Positions 10,351 to 22,730 of a stretch of 64,000 nt of DNA are shown in pieces. The notes below the pieces were generated by a model. The model ran no database searches, had not been told where the DNA came from, and saw nothing but the letters and a program-made list of their open reading frames with translations. Position numbers and translations under genes: made by a program. Position 1 is the stretch's first letter. Every line of letters begins with the position of its first letter. The stretch spans positions 78,501 to 142,500 of the forward strand of contig JASJOG010000425.1 in NCBI GenBank assembly GCA_030142905.1, given 5' to 3'. This DNA is from Heliopora coerulea (lineage: Eukaryota; Cnidaria; Anthozoa; Scleralcyonacea; Helioporidae).

Positions 10351-12791
10351 ATCCCTTACTTAGTGGTCAGTTATCATAGTCCCAAAAGTATTATCAGTAT
10401 AAACGTAGCATATAAAACTCCTATTATGCAGCCACCTCTGTTTAGCAACCGCGGCGACCTTTTGGCCGTCCCGATTAACAGTTTTCCTATTGTTTTCACC
10501 TGTATTAAGTAGTCATCGGAAATTTATCCTCATAGTTTTGCCCGATATTAACAGAGCTGATGACGGACAAGAGTCTCAAATAGAAGTTGACGAATGATAA
10601 AAACATTCAGACAGTCATTTATAGTTATATTGACTTGAAGTGATGAATTTTTGATTATCTTGCAACACACCTTGAAACATAATTACAGTAAATGTATAAA
10701 TACATTATAGAGCGCCTCAAGTTGGGAATCCAGGGACTATCCCTGGATAATGTCCTCTGTCAGATGTCCGTTAAAACAGTTTGACCTCAAATCCCTCATT
10801 TTCAAGGTGTGAGTTCCACCAAAAGATGGAAAATAAATCTCCGGTAAAGTAGTACTAACATGGAACTTCTATGTCATAGTCACTTATGTTTATTTGTTCA
10901 CCCTTACCAACTGCTTTGCTAGTACTAGTGGCTCTTTATTATGGACAACAGTTGTCACAAACGTCTAGGCGTGTTTGTTTCCAAGTACAGTGACTTCGTA
11001 GCACACCTTACGCTAGTTTGTGAGAAATCCTTATGAAACGGCCAAGCCCTATAAAGTGACCACTTGCCATCTCCCCAAGGGTGGCCTCTTAAAAGGGGTT
11101 TAACTGTACTTCCTTTGTCAGGCTGAAGGGGTTCTTATACATTATAGTCGCTTAATTGAAATTTCAAATTAAGTCAGATTTCAGCCTACTGGCTCTTAAT
11201 CTTCAGTTTGTTTGTGCGGGTTTTTACCGTATCACTATGGAAAAAAAATTAAAAACGCTGTGAAACTGTTCTAGAGAGGACTGAAAGATTACAAAGAGAC
11301 AGAAAAAGAGGACTACGGTGAGAAAATTTTTAAGAGAGCAAGTACATTGAACGAGAAGTTAGATTGGCACTGAGAAGAAAGCTTTCAAGAAACGTTCAGA
11401 AAAGAGTAACGGTAAGAAAAAGCAGTATCTGAAAGAGCATAACAGTGTGAAGATGTTTACAAGGGAGTAAAGAGGAACGAAAGGCGAATTTTCTCGATAT
11501 AAGACGTTGGACAAAAAGTAGAACAGAATCTGAAACACGACTTGAAAGAGCTCATAGACCAGCGGCGTGGGGAAACTATAGGAAACTTTTATTAATGCTA
11601 CCGTAAACTAATCTTTTTCTTTAATCAAAAATATTAACTTAAATGTTAGCTATTGAGTGTAAATACCACAATATTCCACAGTATTATCTGGACTGCCCAA
11701 TTTAAACAAAATCTTGTTATGAACAGAGGACCTACGTGCGAGCAATGTTATTGTGAAAAGATACCGCAATACGAAGTAGCACAGTTGACCTTATCCATAA
11801 ATGGTGCCTTATTTGATGTTCTTTTATATGCAATTTCAATTGGTCGTTATAGCCTCGTCCGAGAGCAAAAATTATTTTGAATTTCTTACACAATAACTAA
11901 GCTATGGGGGATAATTTATGTGCTCATAAAAGAATATTAAATAAGGCGCTATTTATGAATAAAGTCTATAAAAGCAAGGTTAACGTTTGATCAAGGCACA
12001 CATTCTTTTAAACTTTTGCCGCCTGATTTTGTTATTTGTTCTCTCTTTTGTTTTTCCTTTGTTTTCTCACTGATTCTTTTGTTCTTGGGTGTTCGATATA
12101 TCGGACGCTGGGCGTTAAGGGTTAATTATGATGATGGATTTCTTTGTATTTCTTTAGTCATTAAAGGTAATTAGTTTAAAAAGGTTTTTTTAGTACGTTG
12201 AAACTAGGCAAGACGAAAATATGAAGTAAAATCAGTGACCAACAGTTGAAATTTTAAATTTATCTATAATGCCCAGAGCACGAGTGATCTTAGGTCATAC
12301 AACTGCTTAAGCAACTTGCATTCTTGATTCACGAACGGTTATTTCTTTCAATAGAATTTTTCATGTAAAACAAAGAAAATGAATCATTTCAAATCCCAAG
12401 GGCGCCGTCAAACATGTAAAACCCCGTTTTTATTCTATACAGACGTCAATTACAGCGTTTCCACGTTTTAAAGACGACGGTCTACTCCTAGAACGTCAGC
12501 ATCTGTCAGTTAAGTTCACCGCTGAGTCGCGGAATAGACATGGTATTATAGTTCCTTGGATTTTGAGGTTATTCATCATCTTTGCTCGTATAACACATTC
12601 TATTAAACGGCCCAAATATCAAAAACACCTACTTATCAAATCTTCCGGTTGACGTCCGTGACTCAAGAACGTTGGTTGCTTAAAGTCTCCATTGTTTGTT
12701 TGTAAAATCTGAAGTACGGGTGTTCCAGCCCTGCAAGAGGGACTGGCCTATTAAGCATTTTATGGATTTCCTGCAATTGAGGCATAGGTAC
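10351..12791. other. intergenic, no recognised gene
   Basis: Contains a purine-rich stretch at about 11225-11560 without a usable frame. A TCCGATATATCGGA-like block near 12090-12110 recurs, with similar T-rich flank, near 48005-48030, so both are probably copies of one dispersed repeat. Confidence 0.5.
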
Positions 12792-13094
12792 TCTGCCGCC
12801 AGTGGCGGATTAACCAATGGGCACTATAGGCACGTGCCCAGGGTCCACAAAGGCCAGGGGCCCACGAAGATGTTTGTTAATTTGTTAGGTTTTGTCTTTT
12901 ATTTTAGGATGAGATAACTAAGTACAGACACATTTGTCCTTGAGGGATTCATACTGGATAGCTTGCATGTCTTACATGCGTTTTGACCGGGGCAAACTAC
13001 CACACGTAAAGACTATAATCTAAGTAAGAATACCAAAGCCCAGCAAAAGACTCGTAGAAGAGGCATAATAAGAAAAAATTTTATTGAGATCTAA

Positions 13095-13125
13095 TGTTTC
13101 GTTGCATTTAACACAACATCATCAG
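13095..13125 (-). ncRNA. hammerhead ribozyme-like core in PLE end
   Basis: Minus strand reads CTGATGA, a stem II of TGTTG/CAACG type, then GAAAC. The cleavage segment after GAAAC (ATTAGATC) departs from the expected short stem III plus GUC, so activity is doubtful. Confidence 0.5.
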
Positions 13126-13512
13126 TGAATGAAATAGCATGCGACAAAGACTAATGATAAGGTTACTATTGCAGGTTAATTAACATAATGCTGGTCGGTG
13201 TAAGGTTGACGCACTCCCTCACACATTACCATGATACTTGTCACCCTATTTCACCAGATGATTTCACTATCCTTTCTTCTTCTTCGTCTTCCTCCAGTTG
13301 TGACCTCATAAGAGAAAGCTTACTTATTAAGAAACTCAATTCCCCTCTTAATTCTAATATCACTTCTATTCCACTTTCTCCTTTAACATCTTTACCTCTT
13401 CTCATCACCACTGACTTCGTTTCACCTCCCACTTCCTCTCAAACCCCAAATATACTAATTAACCTGCAATGGTAACCTTATCATTAGTCTTTGTCTCATG
13501 CTATTTCATTCT

Positions 13513-13549
13513 CTGATGATGTTGTGTTAAATGCAACAAAACGTTAGAT
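13513..13549 (+). ncRNA. degenerate hammerhead-like core in PLE end
   Basis: CTGATGA and stem II remain, but GAAAC has become AAAAC and the cleavage triplet is altered. Relic of the inverted partner at 13095-13125. Confidence 0.45.
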
Positions 13550-15095
13550 CTCAATAAAAACTTTTCTTATTATGCTCCTAGAAGAGCTACGAGTCTTTTG
13601 CTGAGCTTTAAAGACTATAAGAGTATTCAAACAGAGCTCAAAAGAATGAGAGGATTCATAATGTATTTCCGAGAGAAATACAAAAGAAAGACTAATGTTC
13701 CCAATAACTAAACATTAAGTATTCCATTATTCATAATACTAATATATATATATTTATGTAAATGTTTTTAAACAGAGAGGATAACAAAAAAAAATGTACA
13801 AACATGTTAAAAGGAATGAGACTGAAAAAACTACGTAGGTGAGCCGTGACAGACACTGATCAATTTATCTGGCGGCTATATTGGCTTTCTTCTTTTTTGC
13901 CACTTGATGATAGGAATTGGCTATTTGGCTTACCGTGAAATTGATCAATAAAGACGTAAAATGTATAATGAACTTAAAATACATTACAAATAAACTTTAC
14001 ATTTTCCGTAGGATCATTTTGCTTTACTTATCTTGCTCCGTATTGAAACGTATCAAGGACTAGCAAAGCTCAACCATGGGTTAGTCGTGTCTGTTGCCAC
14101 CCTCCCTCCTATCTATAGAATTGGAGTTGATGCGTTCAATCCTAGTCAATGATATGATTAGTTCTTTTGCCATAAAGAAAATGCACATAGTAAAACTGTA
14201 GGATGAACATCATTATGCTGTAATCCGACCTCCCTATGGGTAATATTACTAATGTTCACCAATGTACGTGTTACTAGGGGCAGACTAGTACTGTAGTACT
14301 GTTTTGCTTGTGAAGACTGTTCTTGACTTCTTGAATAACTTTACCGATTCATTCATGCCATTTCAGTTCACATTCCATATAACTATAAAAATTTTATCGA
14401 TGACATCTAAAGCTGAAACCTTAAAAAGAGAGCAGATATAGCTGGGATCTACAGGGCCCACGAAATTGCCCTGTGCCTAGGGCCCACGAATGTTTTAATC
14501 CGCCACTGTCGGCCACTATTCCCTTCTTCACGATAAACAGTGAAAAGAGGGATCAGAAGAAAGAACGAGTCGTATCCTCTGAGGAACGCATTATTAATCA
14601 CTCTAAGATAAACTGAGCTTTAAACGGAAACTTTTTAATGATCTTTGAATGAGAACAACGAATACGACGAGTCAAATTTATTTTGCATAAAGAACACTCG
14701 TCAAAATGGGCCACGCGTAGCGACGTAGTTCAGTTTACTCGAAATTTCTTGTTCCTATGGCCTGTTGCTGAGGGTCCACACGCGCGCTTATATTAGAGAA
14801 AACTATAGAATTGTGTATTAGACAATAATTGCATAGATAGCTTTTCCCCCCATAATAATATTTGTTTTATTGAAAATGGCGGATTGAAAATGATTTTCTC
14901 ATAGCCATTTGCTTTTTATATAATCCTTTTGATTGGACCCCAAGAAGCTCTCGGGCCCCCGTTGGATTTCCGGACCCGGAGCGATGAAACGGCTGCAACC
15001 CCCTCTCATACGCCCCTGCTCTCAGCGGGTTTCTACTGCTACCGGCAGCGCCGAGGAAATGGCGGTTTCCCCTTATTCAGTGCCCTTATTCATCT

Positions 15096-15235
15096 GCTGA
15101 ATACAACTACCAGAATGCCTTTCGAAATCTTGTTTGTAATGTTAATGGGGCAATTGTCTTTCCATTCGCTTTGGGAATTCCATGTTTGCGAGAAAATGAA
15201 AAAAACGCAAAGTGTTCTGGTAGTTGTATTCAGCA
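15096..15235. repeat. inverted repeat upstream of gene 2
   Basis: Arms of about 22 bases (TGCTGAATACAACTACCAGA and its complement) around a loop of about 90 bases. It lies 180 bases before the signal-peptide ATG, so it is in the promoter or 5' UTR region of gene 2, or is a small fold-back insertion there. Confidence 0.7.
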
Positions 15236-15414
15236 GACGTAATAAGAGGAACCGGCAATTAATGTCTGTCAATTTCCCGCGAGAGCTGCACGCGTGACTC
15301 GCGTGAAACAAGACAAGAAACCAGGAAGTAAACAAACTTTGCAACGGAAGTCTGTCTCAGCATGGCCAGGGAATTCTAAAAATTGCAAAAGAACGGTGGA
15401 ATGTACTGTGATAC

Positions 15415-15481
15415 ATGGCATTCATTTCTCGAATACGTGGCTTTCTCTTTGTACTTGAGATATTTGTGACAACATCACAAG
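15415..15481 (+). CDS. gene 2 exon 1: signal peptide
   Basis: ATG 15415 opens MAFISRIRGFLFVLEIFVTT, a short basic start and hydrophobic core typical of a secretory signal. The exon ends in phase 1 at a good donor (CACAAG/GTAAGA). Joining to the Ig exon at 29772 keeps the frame and gives a plausible cleavage region SQAQ. Two upstream ATGs occur, at 15362 (a 5-codon uORF) and at 15401 (overlapping, out of frame), which may dampen translation. Assignment to gene 2 is inferred from strand, phase and the lack of any other receiver exon. Confidence 0.65.
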
Positions 15482-17680
15482 GTAAGAGATTTTAACAATT
15501 CTGGTGATTGATGGTAGGGAGAGTCGATTTTTTGCAATTTTTCAGTTTTAATTTGTATTATGTATTCACTTCCTTTTCAAAGGTGACCTTTCATTTACGG
15601 TGTATAAAGTACAATTAAAACCAATGGATTTCGTTGTGAAGAGATGAACGTAAAATAAAATAATGTCTGCGTAAACAGTTAGATAATTCGGTGTCCATTT
15701 CAATGAAATGATAGGTGTCTTTATCATGTAATTGTCAATTAGAAATGCACTTTATGGATGAGGCTTAATCATACATGTAAAAGTGGTCCTCGTTTTAATC
15801 CAGCCCAAAGCCTCACCCCTTGCTTACACATATCCCTTATCCCAACCCTGATCCTTAGCATTTCTGCTAACATTTAGAGTGAATTTAATGAATCAATAAT
15901 ATTTGTTGCCAGGACAAAAACAGTTGCAACTTAAGCATATGCTCTCACAGGCTATAAGCAAACATTTTTATGTAGAAGGGTAGATAGGTGCAAAGAAATA
16001 AAATAGTATGACATTCTGTATGACATTCTGCAATTGTACAGGGGTATGCTCTCAGGATAATTTGAAATTTTTAATAAGCTGGATAGTAGTTTTCAGTTTT
16101 CATTTGGTATAAATGTGACCATTTCTCAGACCTATGGTTCTTCATGAGGTCTTGTGGCTTGTCTCACTTGATAAATGTTTTGATATTAGTTGTAACATCT
16201 TGCATTCTCATTACAAAGTTCTAAACAAATGGTCATTATGAGTACCATTGATAGATAAAAAGTGATGGGCTTGAAAACCTAGCAGTAAAAAACCATTTAC
16301 CAGTAATATATGAATTGTATAAAATTTCCATGGATAGCTTGGGTTTATTGTATCTCTTTGTCAATTCACTTGAGAGAATTCACAATGCTTATCTTGTTAT
16401 TGTTGGAAGATAATATATGGTAAATATTTCAGGGTTTAGTTGAATTTTCAAAATCATCATCATCAAGACAATCTGTTTTTGGTTAATCTGAGGTGCTGGA
16501 AGTGCCATATGGTAATCTGGTGAAACAATACCATTTCCTAGAAGTGCTGGAGCCTCCTTTGTAGTTGTACCCATTGAACAGTTTAATTACTTTAAACATT
16601 TAAAATCCTAAGGACTCATGAAATTTCACATTTTCTCTTTTAAGGAGAGGAATTCATTGCTTTTCTCTTTTCCCTTCTATTTGTCTACCACTAGTTACCT
16701 ACATGTTACTGTGGAGTATGTCCATTCCTATTCCCAGTAATAAATTATTCCATCTTCATCCATCTTTTTGAGATTTTGTTTGTCAGGCTAAAGTCAGGCT
16801 ACTGTGATTTTGCCTGGAAAATTGATGAATGAGGATATCGAGGAGGCCTTCCAGACCTAGCAGTAAGCAGCAAGAGATTATGGGGCATCCTTGATATGCA
16901 TGGCTCCTTGATTTTCTACTCGGCATAACTAAGCAAAACTTGGAAACAAATTTGGTGTTTGAAGATAGCTGATCATTTGCAAGACATAACAAATTCACAC
17001 TTGACTTTGAAACATTATGTTTGATTTACTATAGGTAATAAAGAGGTATTTTGTGCAACTGGCTCATTATTGTTGCCTTCATACAAAAAAAAAGTTCTTA
17101 AGCTATTCCCAGCCACCCTTTTACTTTGTACCCTCATTTCAGCTGAGTCCAAGTAATAGTCCTGCTATGGGCTAAACCTCAAATATTTTGATTGGTTAAA
17201 GCCACTGCTCATCATGATTAATTAATCTGGTGGTAAGTACAGAAGATGAAAGATAAACAGAGTTGTCATCAATCAGTGTACAAAAAGTGGGAGTAATTGG
17301 TAACTGAAGATGTGATGAATGTTTAAATACTATTAGAAATAGAAATGTATGGGAGTGGGGAAAAAAACTGAATCAAGACAAACATTTAAGCACATATTGT
17401 GTAGTGCCAAGTTTGGAAACAAGACCTCTTTCTTAAAACTTAGAGCCAGGTCATGGCCAAGAAATTTTAGAAGAGGGGGTGACGTCATAACTTTTTACTA
17501 CAAGTGTACCTAAGGTACTCCATGGAACACCAAAGGAAGCTTTGCGGGGTAGGGGGTCTTCCATCTAGTACGTACTGACAAAAAAGGTGAATTTTGACCT
17601 CCTGCCCCCTTTATAGACACTTATGTATAAAACTACGGTTTACACTATGCCATACATGCCAACATATGTATATGTGAAAG
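15482..17680. other. gene 2 intron 1, no recognised feature
   Basis: AT-rich, non-coding; scattered short ORFs without domain signals. Confidence 0.5.
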
Positions 17681-17689
17681 TGGTACGGT

Positions 17690-17805
17690 CGAGTGCAGAA
17701 GGTGTGAGAAACATCTAGGGGGGCCTTAGGGCATGTCCCACCAGAAAATTTTGAATTCTAGTCTCTAAAATGACATTTCCTGCATTTTGGGGGAGATTTA
17801 TCTTA
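17690..17805. repeat. dispersed repeat, probable hAT-type element end
   Basis: Contains CTAGGGGGGCCTTAGGGCAT, GAAAATTTTGAATTCTAG and ATTTCCTGCATTTTG. Close relatives lie at 34885-34985 and 54535-54650. This copy sits just beyond the 3' end of the hAT transposase gene, so the family is probably its terminal sequence. Confidence 0.6.
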
Positions 17806-17987
17806 TACAATTAATTTGAAGGTCAAAAAGGCTACAAGATCAAGATAATTATAGAGAAAGCTTTATTTTTTTATAATTTACATGAATATCAATTATTTAC
17901 AATTAATCAAAATGTTAGGTTATGTCAATTAGTTTCAAACAGTCAGATGAGATCTAAAAAATAAACCTCAATTGCCTCTATTCATTC

Positions 17988-20440
17988 TCATGTGGAAGTA
18001 TTTTTTGAAGCAAAGCTTATGACATTGTAGGTAGCTGATTTGGCCTTTTTAAGCAATTGTTCACTGGGTTTCCAGGTGTAGCATGTTTCCTTAAAAATAT
18101 TAATTTTGCTATTTAATATAGCACACAATGTATTTGTAATGTTATGATGTTCACTATATACACTTGATTTTGCATTGCCCTCTTTTCCTCTCCCTAATTG
18201 ACTCCTAGAATCAGTAGTTACTTTCTTTACCTGACTAAAGAGAGTCTTACAGTAGGCATTACTATGTGGTATGAGAAGGACATGTTTTGCTAACTTACAA
18301 AGGTTTGGATATTGTTCTTTACCATTTGTAGGAACCTTAATTTGACTAACAACCTCCCAGAAGACATCAATTCTCTCCAATTTTTCAGAGTTTGGAAGAT
18401 CAGATGAGTTAGCAGCCTGATGCTGGCAAAACTCTGATAGGAGTGACTCCATATTGTTCTCAGGAATTATTCCAGGGAGTAGTTCAGTAAGCTCAATCAA
18501 AGCCTTCAGTGACACATCCTGTTGTCTTGTTGGGTCCACCACTGTTGCATTCTTGATAAGTGAATCCTTCAGTGGGAATTTCCTCTTCATGTACTTTAGT
18601 GTGCTCATGTAGAATCCTCTAACTTCAGAATAGAATGTCTTCAAGACAGCAGTCCCATGAAGATGCTCCTGTCTAATGTGCTGTATTGCTGCACAACCAA
18701 TGAAAAGTTCTGCTACAGTCTTCTGAACTGTGACATTTTCAAATTCAACTTCCATAATATTAGGAGAATCTCTGATAACTTTTGGTTCAACCAAACATGA
18801 TAATATGCACTAAAAAAAAGAAAATTAGAAAAGAGAACACAAAGTTAACAAAATAGAAATAACAAAGAAAATTTATAAAATGCATCATATTAATGAACTT
18901 AATACTCACTCTATAGAGCCTTATTATAGAGGGATAGAGTATATGTATTTGTGGTACTTCACTCTGTAGAAGTGTATTGAAACTGTTATAATTGGGTGAG
19001 ACAGCATGTACAAAATGAATATACAACTTTGTTACTGGACTCTTGAAAACTTTCACCAGTCTCTGTTCCCTTGGCCCTCCTTTAATAGACTTCCTAAAAT
19101 TTAATTCAAAATAATTTTGACCATACAATATACTGTATTAAAATATATAAAAGTTGAATACAGATTACAGACAGAGACTGCCAGGTAGATGGTCAAGTTA
19201 CCTCCAGTGCTGGCCATTGCCATCATCATCATCATCAAAATGAGTTAGGAAATATGACTTTAGTCCATCCCAAAGATGCAGGGCTCTCTCAAGACATTTA
19301 TGTTGACTAAGCCACTTGGTAGTTCCATGCTTGAGAACTTTACAAATTTCAGCATCACAATACACTAGAAGATCACGCAGTACATGTTTTCTTTTTGTAC
19401 TGAAAGAAAATTTAAGACAATTAGATGACTAGAGTCTTGATCCTACACTAATACTATTCAGTATTGTAAGGATTACTAGCTGAAGTTTCTTAGTGTCAGC
19501 CTGCAATATAACTACAAAATACCTTTTATCAAAATGATAAAACAAGTCAATCAAAAAATCTTCAGGGTTAAAGCTTTTTGATGCTTTACTGCCTGCTTTA
19601 GCAGCAAGTGCAGATAAATGACATGGGTTTCCCAATCCATGGATATTTCCATTATCTTTCTTAAGTAGACCAAGGACACCTTTGTTTCTTCCAGTCATCA
19701 CAGATGCATTATCAGTTGAAAATGCAAGGCATTCCTGCAGTGATAGGCCAATCTTTTGAAGTGAATTCTGCATAGCATCCTTGATGTTGTGCCCAGTAGC
19801 TTCATTTACAACAGGCATATCAAGGAAAGCTGTAGTGATTATACCAGTTGTCTTGTCTTCATATGTTATCAAAACTGGAAAAAATTTATCTTCCTCATCA
19901 CTACTCCCATCAGTTGCCAGAGAAAACATCAACTTGGGAACAGCAACTTCTTTTTTTTATAGTATTAATAGAGTTATCAGCTACAGCATATGTAAGGTGA
20001 GTAGCTTTTGTTCGACCACAGGAATATCAACGTGCTATCTCACTGTCAGGAAACGTTAGTCGTGCAAGCTTAGAGAAATGATCATTTACCGCATGCTGCA
20101 AATTATGTTCGATTAAAAATCCTTCGAAAAGGACTTCGGCTCTGATATCATTGGACGAGCTTGAACTTGAGTCGTCTCGGAAAAGATTCATCGACGAACT
20201 GTTACTGATCGTTATTGCCTTGGCATTTGAGACATTTTTTTCAGTTGAAATGTGCTTGTTGACATCGCACAATCCACCGTGAGATATCCCGATATCTGTT
20301 CGACAAACTTCGCAAAATGCGTACAATTCACCTTTTCTAAAGGACTTGATAAACTTGTACTCTTCAGTCCAAGTCTTTTTAAATCGATTTTCCCTCCGTT
20401 TTGTCTTTTTCTTTGGAGTTGAGTCATTGTCAGTAGACAT
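17988..20440 (-). pseudogene. hAT transposase-derived gene, four exons, one stop and one frameshift
   Basis: Exons by splice signals: 20440-19523, 19399-19202, 19093-18910 and 18809-17988; phases agree at every junction. Exon 1 has a BED-like finger (CEVC...NKH), the hAT core aspartates (ATDGSSDEED, STDNASVMTG) and PCHLSAL. Exon 2 has TTKWLSQHKCLERAL. Exon 4 has the hAT dimerisation end (LLIPHSNAYCKTLFS), in which the usual catalytic ERxFS is KTLFS, so the last acid is lost. In exon 1 a TGA near 20035 and an extra base in an A8 run near 19955 break the frame. It sits antisense in intron 1 of gene 2. Either an inactivated spliced hAT or a former domesticated gene. Confidence 0.8.
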
Positions 20441-20527
20441 GTTTGCATTCGCCGTTGCAAATCAAGTTGTCATTCGTGCGCTGTATGTGTCAGCGGAGTT
20501 TTTAACTACTTCCTGTAAGCTTTTGTT

Positions 20528-20660
20528 AATGGAGATGTCAGGCTGAGATACTGATCTGTAAATAAGACTGGATAGAGCAACTCCAGTCTCTCGCTCAGTG
20601 AAAATTGAAGCCGGAAGTGAAGCTGAAAATTTCACGGCGGCCATATTGGAATGACCCCAC
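20528..20660. repeat. left copy of inverted repeat with CpG-rich promoter-like sequence
   Basis: Shares TAAATAAGACTG, ATAGAGCAACT, GAAGCCGGAAGT and GGCGGCCATATTGGAA with 22600-22730 in opposite orientation. It lies immediately upstream of the hAT gene start, so it may hold its promoter. GGCCAT resembles YY1-type sites (inference). Confidence 0.7.
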
Positions 20661-22599
20661 TTGTAGTTATATGGCTATTACTGAATTATGATTTTCGCTC
20701 TTAATGGTTGTGATTTCAACGAAAACCAGTTAACCATTACATTTTTAGCAATAAAATGTATCTTTCGATGGTGGAGAACTTTAAACGGGGCCAGAGTAAC
20801 TGAGAATCAGCAGAAATTCGATAATTTTTTACCCTAGCGAAGACCGGTGCCAGTCACCTCTTTGAAGAAATGTGACTAAAGTAAGAAAAAAGTTGCCGAT
20901 AACATTATGTAACTTTAGCAGTTTGACAGTGACTTAAAAGTAAAGAGGAGATATTACCGTTTCTGTATTCGTCTTGTCTTTGCTTTTCGGATCTCGGGTT
21001 TACCAAGTGTATGTATTCAAGGTTTTATTTAAATTACTGTATTTGTCAAGCAAATTCAACAATTTCCTGACTATCAATGACGATGAGCGTTTGACGAAAA
21101 TAAACTTTGACTAAATCTTTTGCCGGGGTCAATTACTGAATGAACCGTGCAAATCCAATTTATTTCTAGATGTTGCTGATGAGTAAAAGTTGGGTTCTGT
21201 ACTCTTAGAAATGTTCAATACATGCATTTAGTTTGCACTAGTGCATGTAGTAAACTTGAGTTCACAGCGGTTTGTTGTGATTTAATATGACGTTTTTAAT
21301 AGGTTTTTCACGTTTTTGATATAGCTTCCACTTACAGCTTGATTAGTATTGTTCTACTTGTACAGTAATCAAATAATTATTCATGTGAAATACGTTGCTT
21401 GGAGCTGGTTTGTGAGTTGGAGTTGAGGGAGAACTTTTTGGTCCAAGTCAAACGAAAATTAGTTAGATTTTTTCTTTAAAGTGTTCACAGAGCTCAATCT
21501 GCTGTATGATAGTTTCTCCTGTTGATTAAAGTCATATTTTTTGCCCTTATCAAGTGCATAGCAAAGTACTAGTACAAAATTTGTTATTGTTGTCTTGAGA
21601 AGAAAACAAAAGCCAACCTTTCTCATACAAAATCAGAAAAAGTTAAATTTGTCCTCTTCCAGCAACAGTAAGTACCAAAATCTAATCTACAGTAATATTG
21701 GATAACCTACTCAGTCACTGCATGCATTTGTGTAAGTGTTCACCTATCCATGGAAGACCAGTAGAGTCAATTGTGGTGTAAAACTAAATATATACCCAGA
21801 AAAACACATGCAAACATACCCTGTGTAAAAACTGGAAAGCTTATGACTTCTTGAGTCAAATGAACCCTATCATCATGGTTATTAGTGGAGATCTCTGACC
21901 AGTAAGCAACAGCAACTAAGGTGGTCAAGCAAAGGTTGCATGTGTCAACCCATCTATCACTTGAGAAACAGTGAGATGTTCAAACTGCTGAGGTACAAAG
22001 GCGAAGATTGTTAAGGAAAGGTGTTTATCAATGTGTTGCTGACCTGGCATTAGCAGTAAAATCTAGGATCCATATTAACTTTAAGACAGTGAAGGCAAGT
22101 CATATACAAGAATATCTCACTGAAATACGACCACGAAAACCTCACTATGAGGTTTCATGTTAGAACTCTTCGAATGAACGGCCAAGTTCTATTTCCACAT
22201 ATTTCAATTCAAATGTTCAAACACATGTACAGCATCAGCGGGAAATTTGCATTTTAATACATCCTGGGGTTTTATCAGCAAAAAAATGAATCAGGACTTG
22301 GGCAAAACAGATCACAGAAAATTGGCAAATAATAAGGGTCACTTAAAAAACAAAGAAAGAAACAAATACACAAGAGTCTCTTAGAGACTCTATAGTCCTT
22401 AAACGAATTTTGAAGCAAGTATACAGACGGGTGCATTTCGCAAAATAAAGCATTTGCGAAACAAAAAAACAATTCAGAATACTTGTCTATTACTTGAAAT
22501 AAGATTAAGAACCTTAATTTCGTCGTCAAGTCATCTCAACCTCCCTGAAATTGGCGAAAAATGCCGTTTAGCCGCTACAACTCCTATTTACGCCATATT
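20661..22599. other. sequence between the inverted repeats, non-coding
   Basis: No recognisable gene or element. It may be the body of a non-autonomous element bounded by the two inverted copies. Confidence 0.45.
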
Positions 22600-22730
22600 G
22601 TTTGGGACCTGGTTGGGTCCTTCCAATATGGCCGCCGCTCCTTGACTTCCGGCTTCACTTCTTGAGTCCAGTTGCTCTATTCAGTCTTATTTAGAGATCA
22701 GTGGGCTGAGACATGCAGTTCATGTTAGGC
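22600..22730. repeat. right copy of inverted repeat
   Basis: Reverse-complement partner of 20528-20660, with roughly 80 percent agreement by eye over about 110 bases. Confidence 0.7.

Larger units (their letters stand above)
13020..13590 (+). mobile_element. Penelope-like element 3' fragment between inverted hammerhead-bearing ends
   Basis: The middle (13190-13475) encodes a degraded GIY-YIG end: THSLTHYHDT, DDFTILSSSSS and DLIRESLLIKKLNS match in order the GIY-YIG part of the PLE at 42708-43061. It is flanked by inverted copies of the PLE end (13025-13185 and 13456-13600), each carrying a hammerhead-like core. The AAGCCCAGCAAAAGAC edge near 13036 also occurs at the other PLE copies. 5' truncated. 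Confidence 0.75.
12800..14508. mobile_element. hAT-like non-autonomous element with nested PLE fragment
   Basis: Terminal inverted repeats begin CAGTGGCGGATTAA at 12800 and end with its complement at 14508. Both ends also share GGGCCC/GTGGGCCC-type sequence. The flanks TCTGCCGC (12792-12799) and TCGGCCAC (14509-14516) agree at 6 of 8 positions, consistent with the 8-bp duplication of hAT elements. No transposase is visible inside; a Penelope-like fragment at 13020-13590 is nested in it. Confidence 0.65.

Noticed and set aside
15168..15180. NF-kB-like GGGAATTCC before gene 2
   Set aside because: A 9-base match is expected by chance at this scale; no supporting context.
14929..15297. 122-codon ORF upstream of gene 2
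   Set aside because: Overlaps the inverted repeat at 15096-15235 and shows no domain; likely chance.
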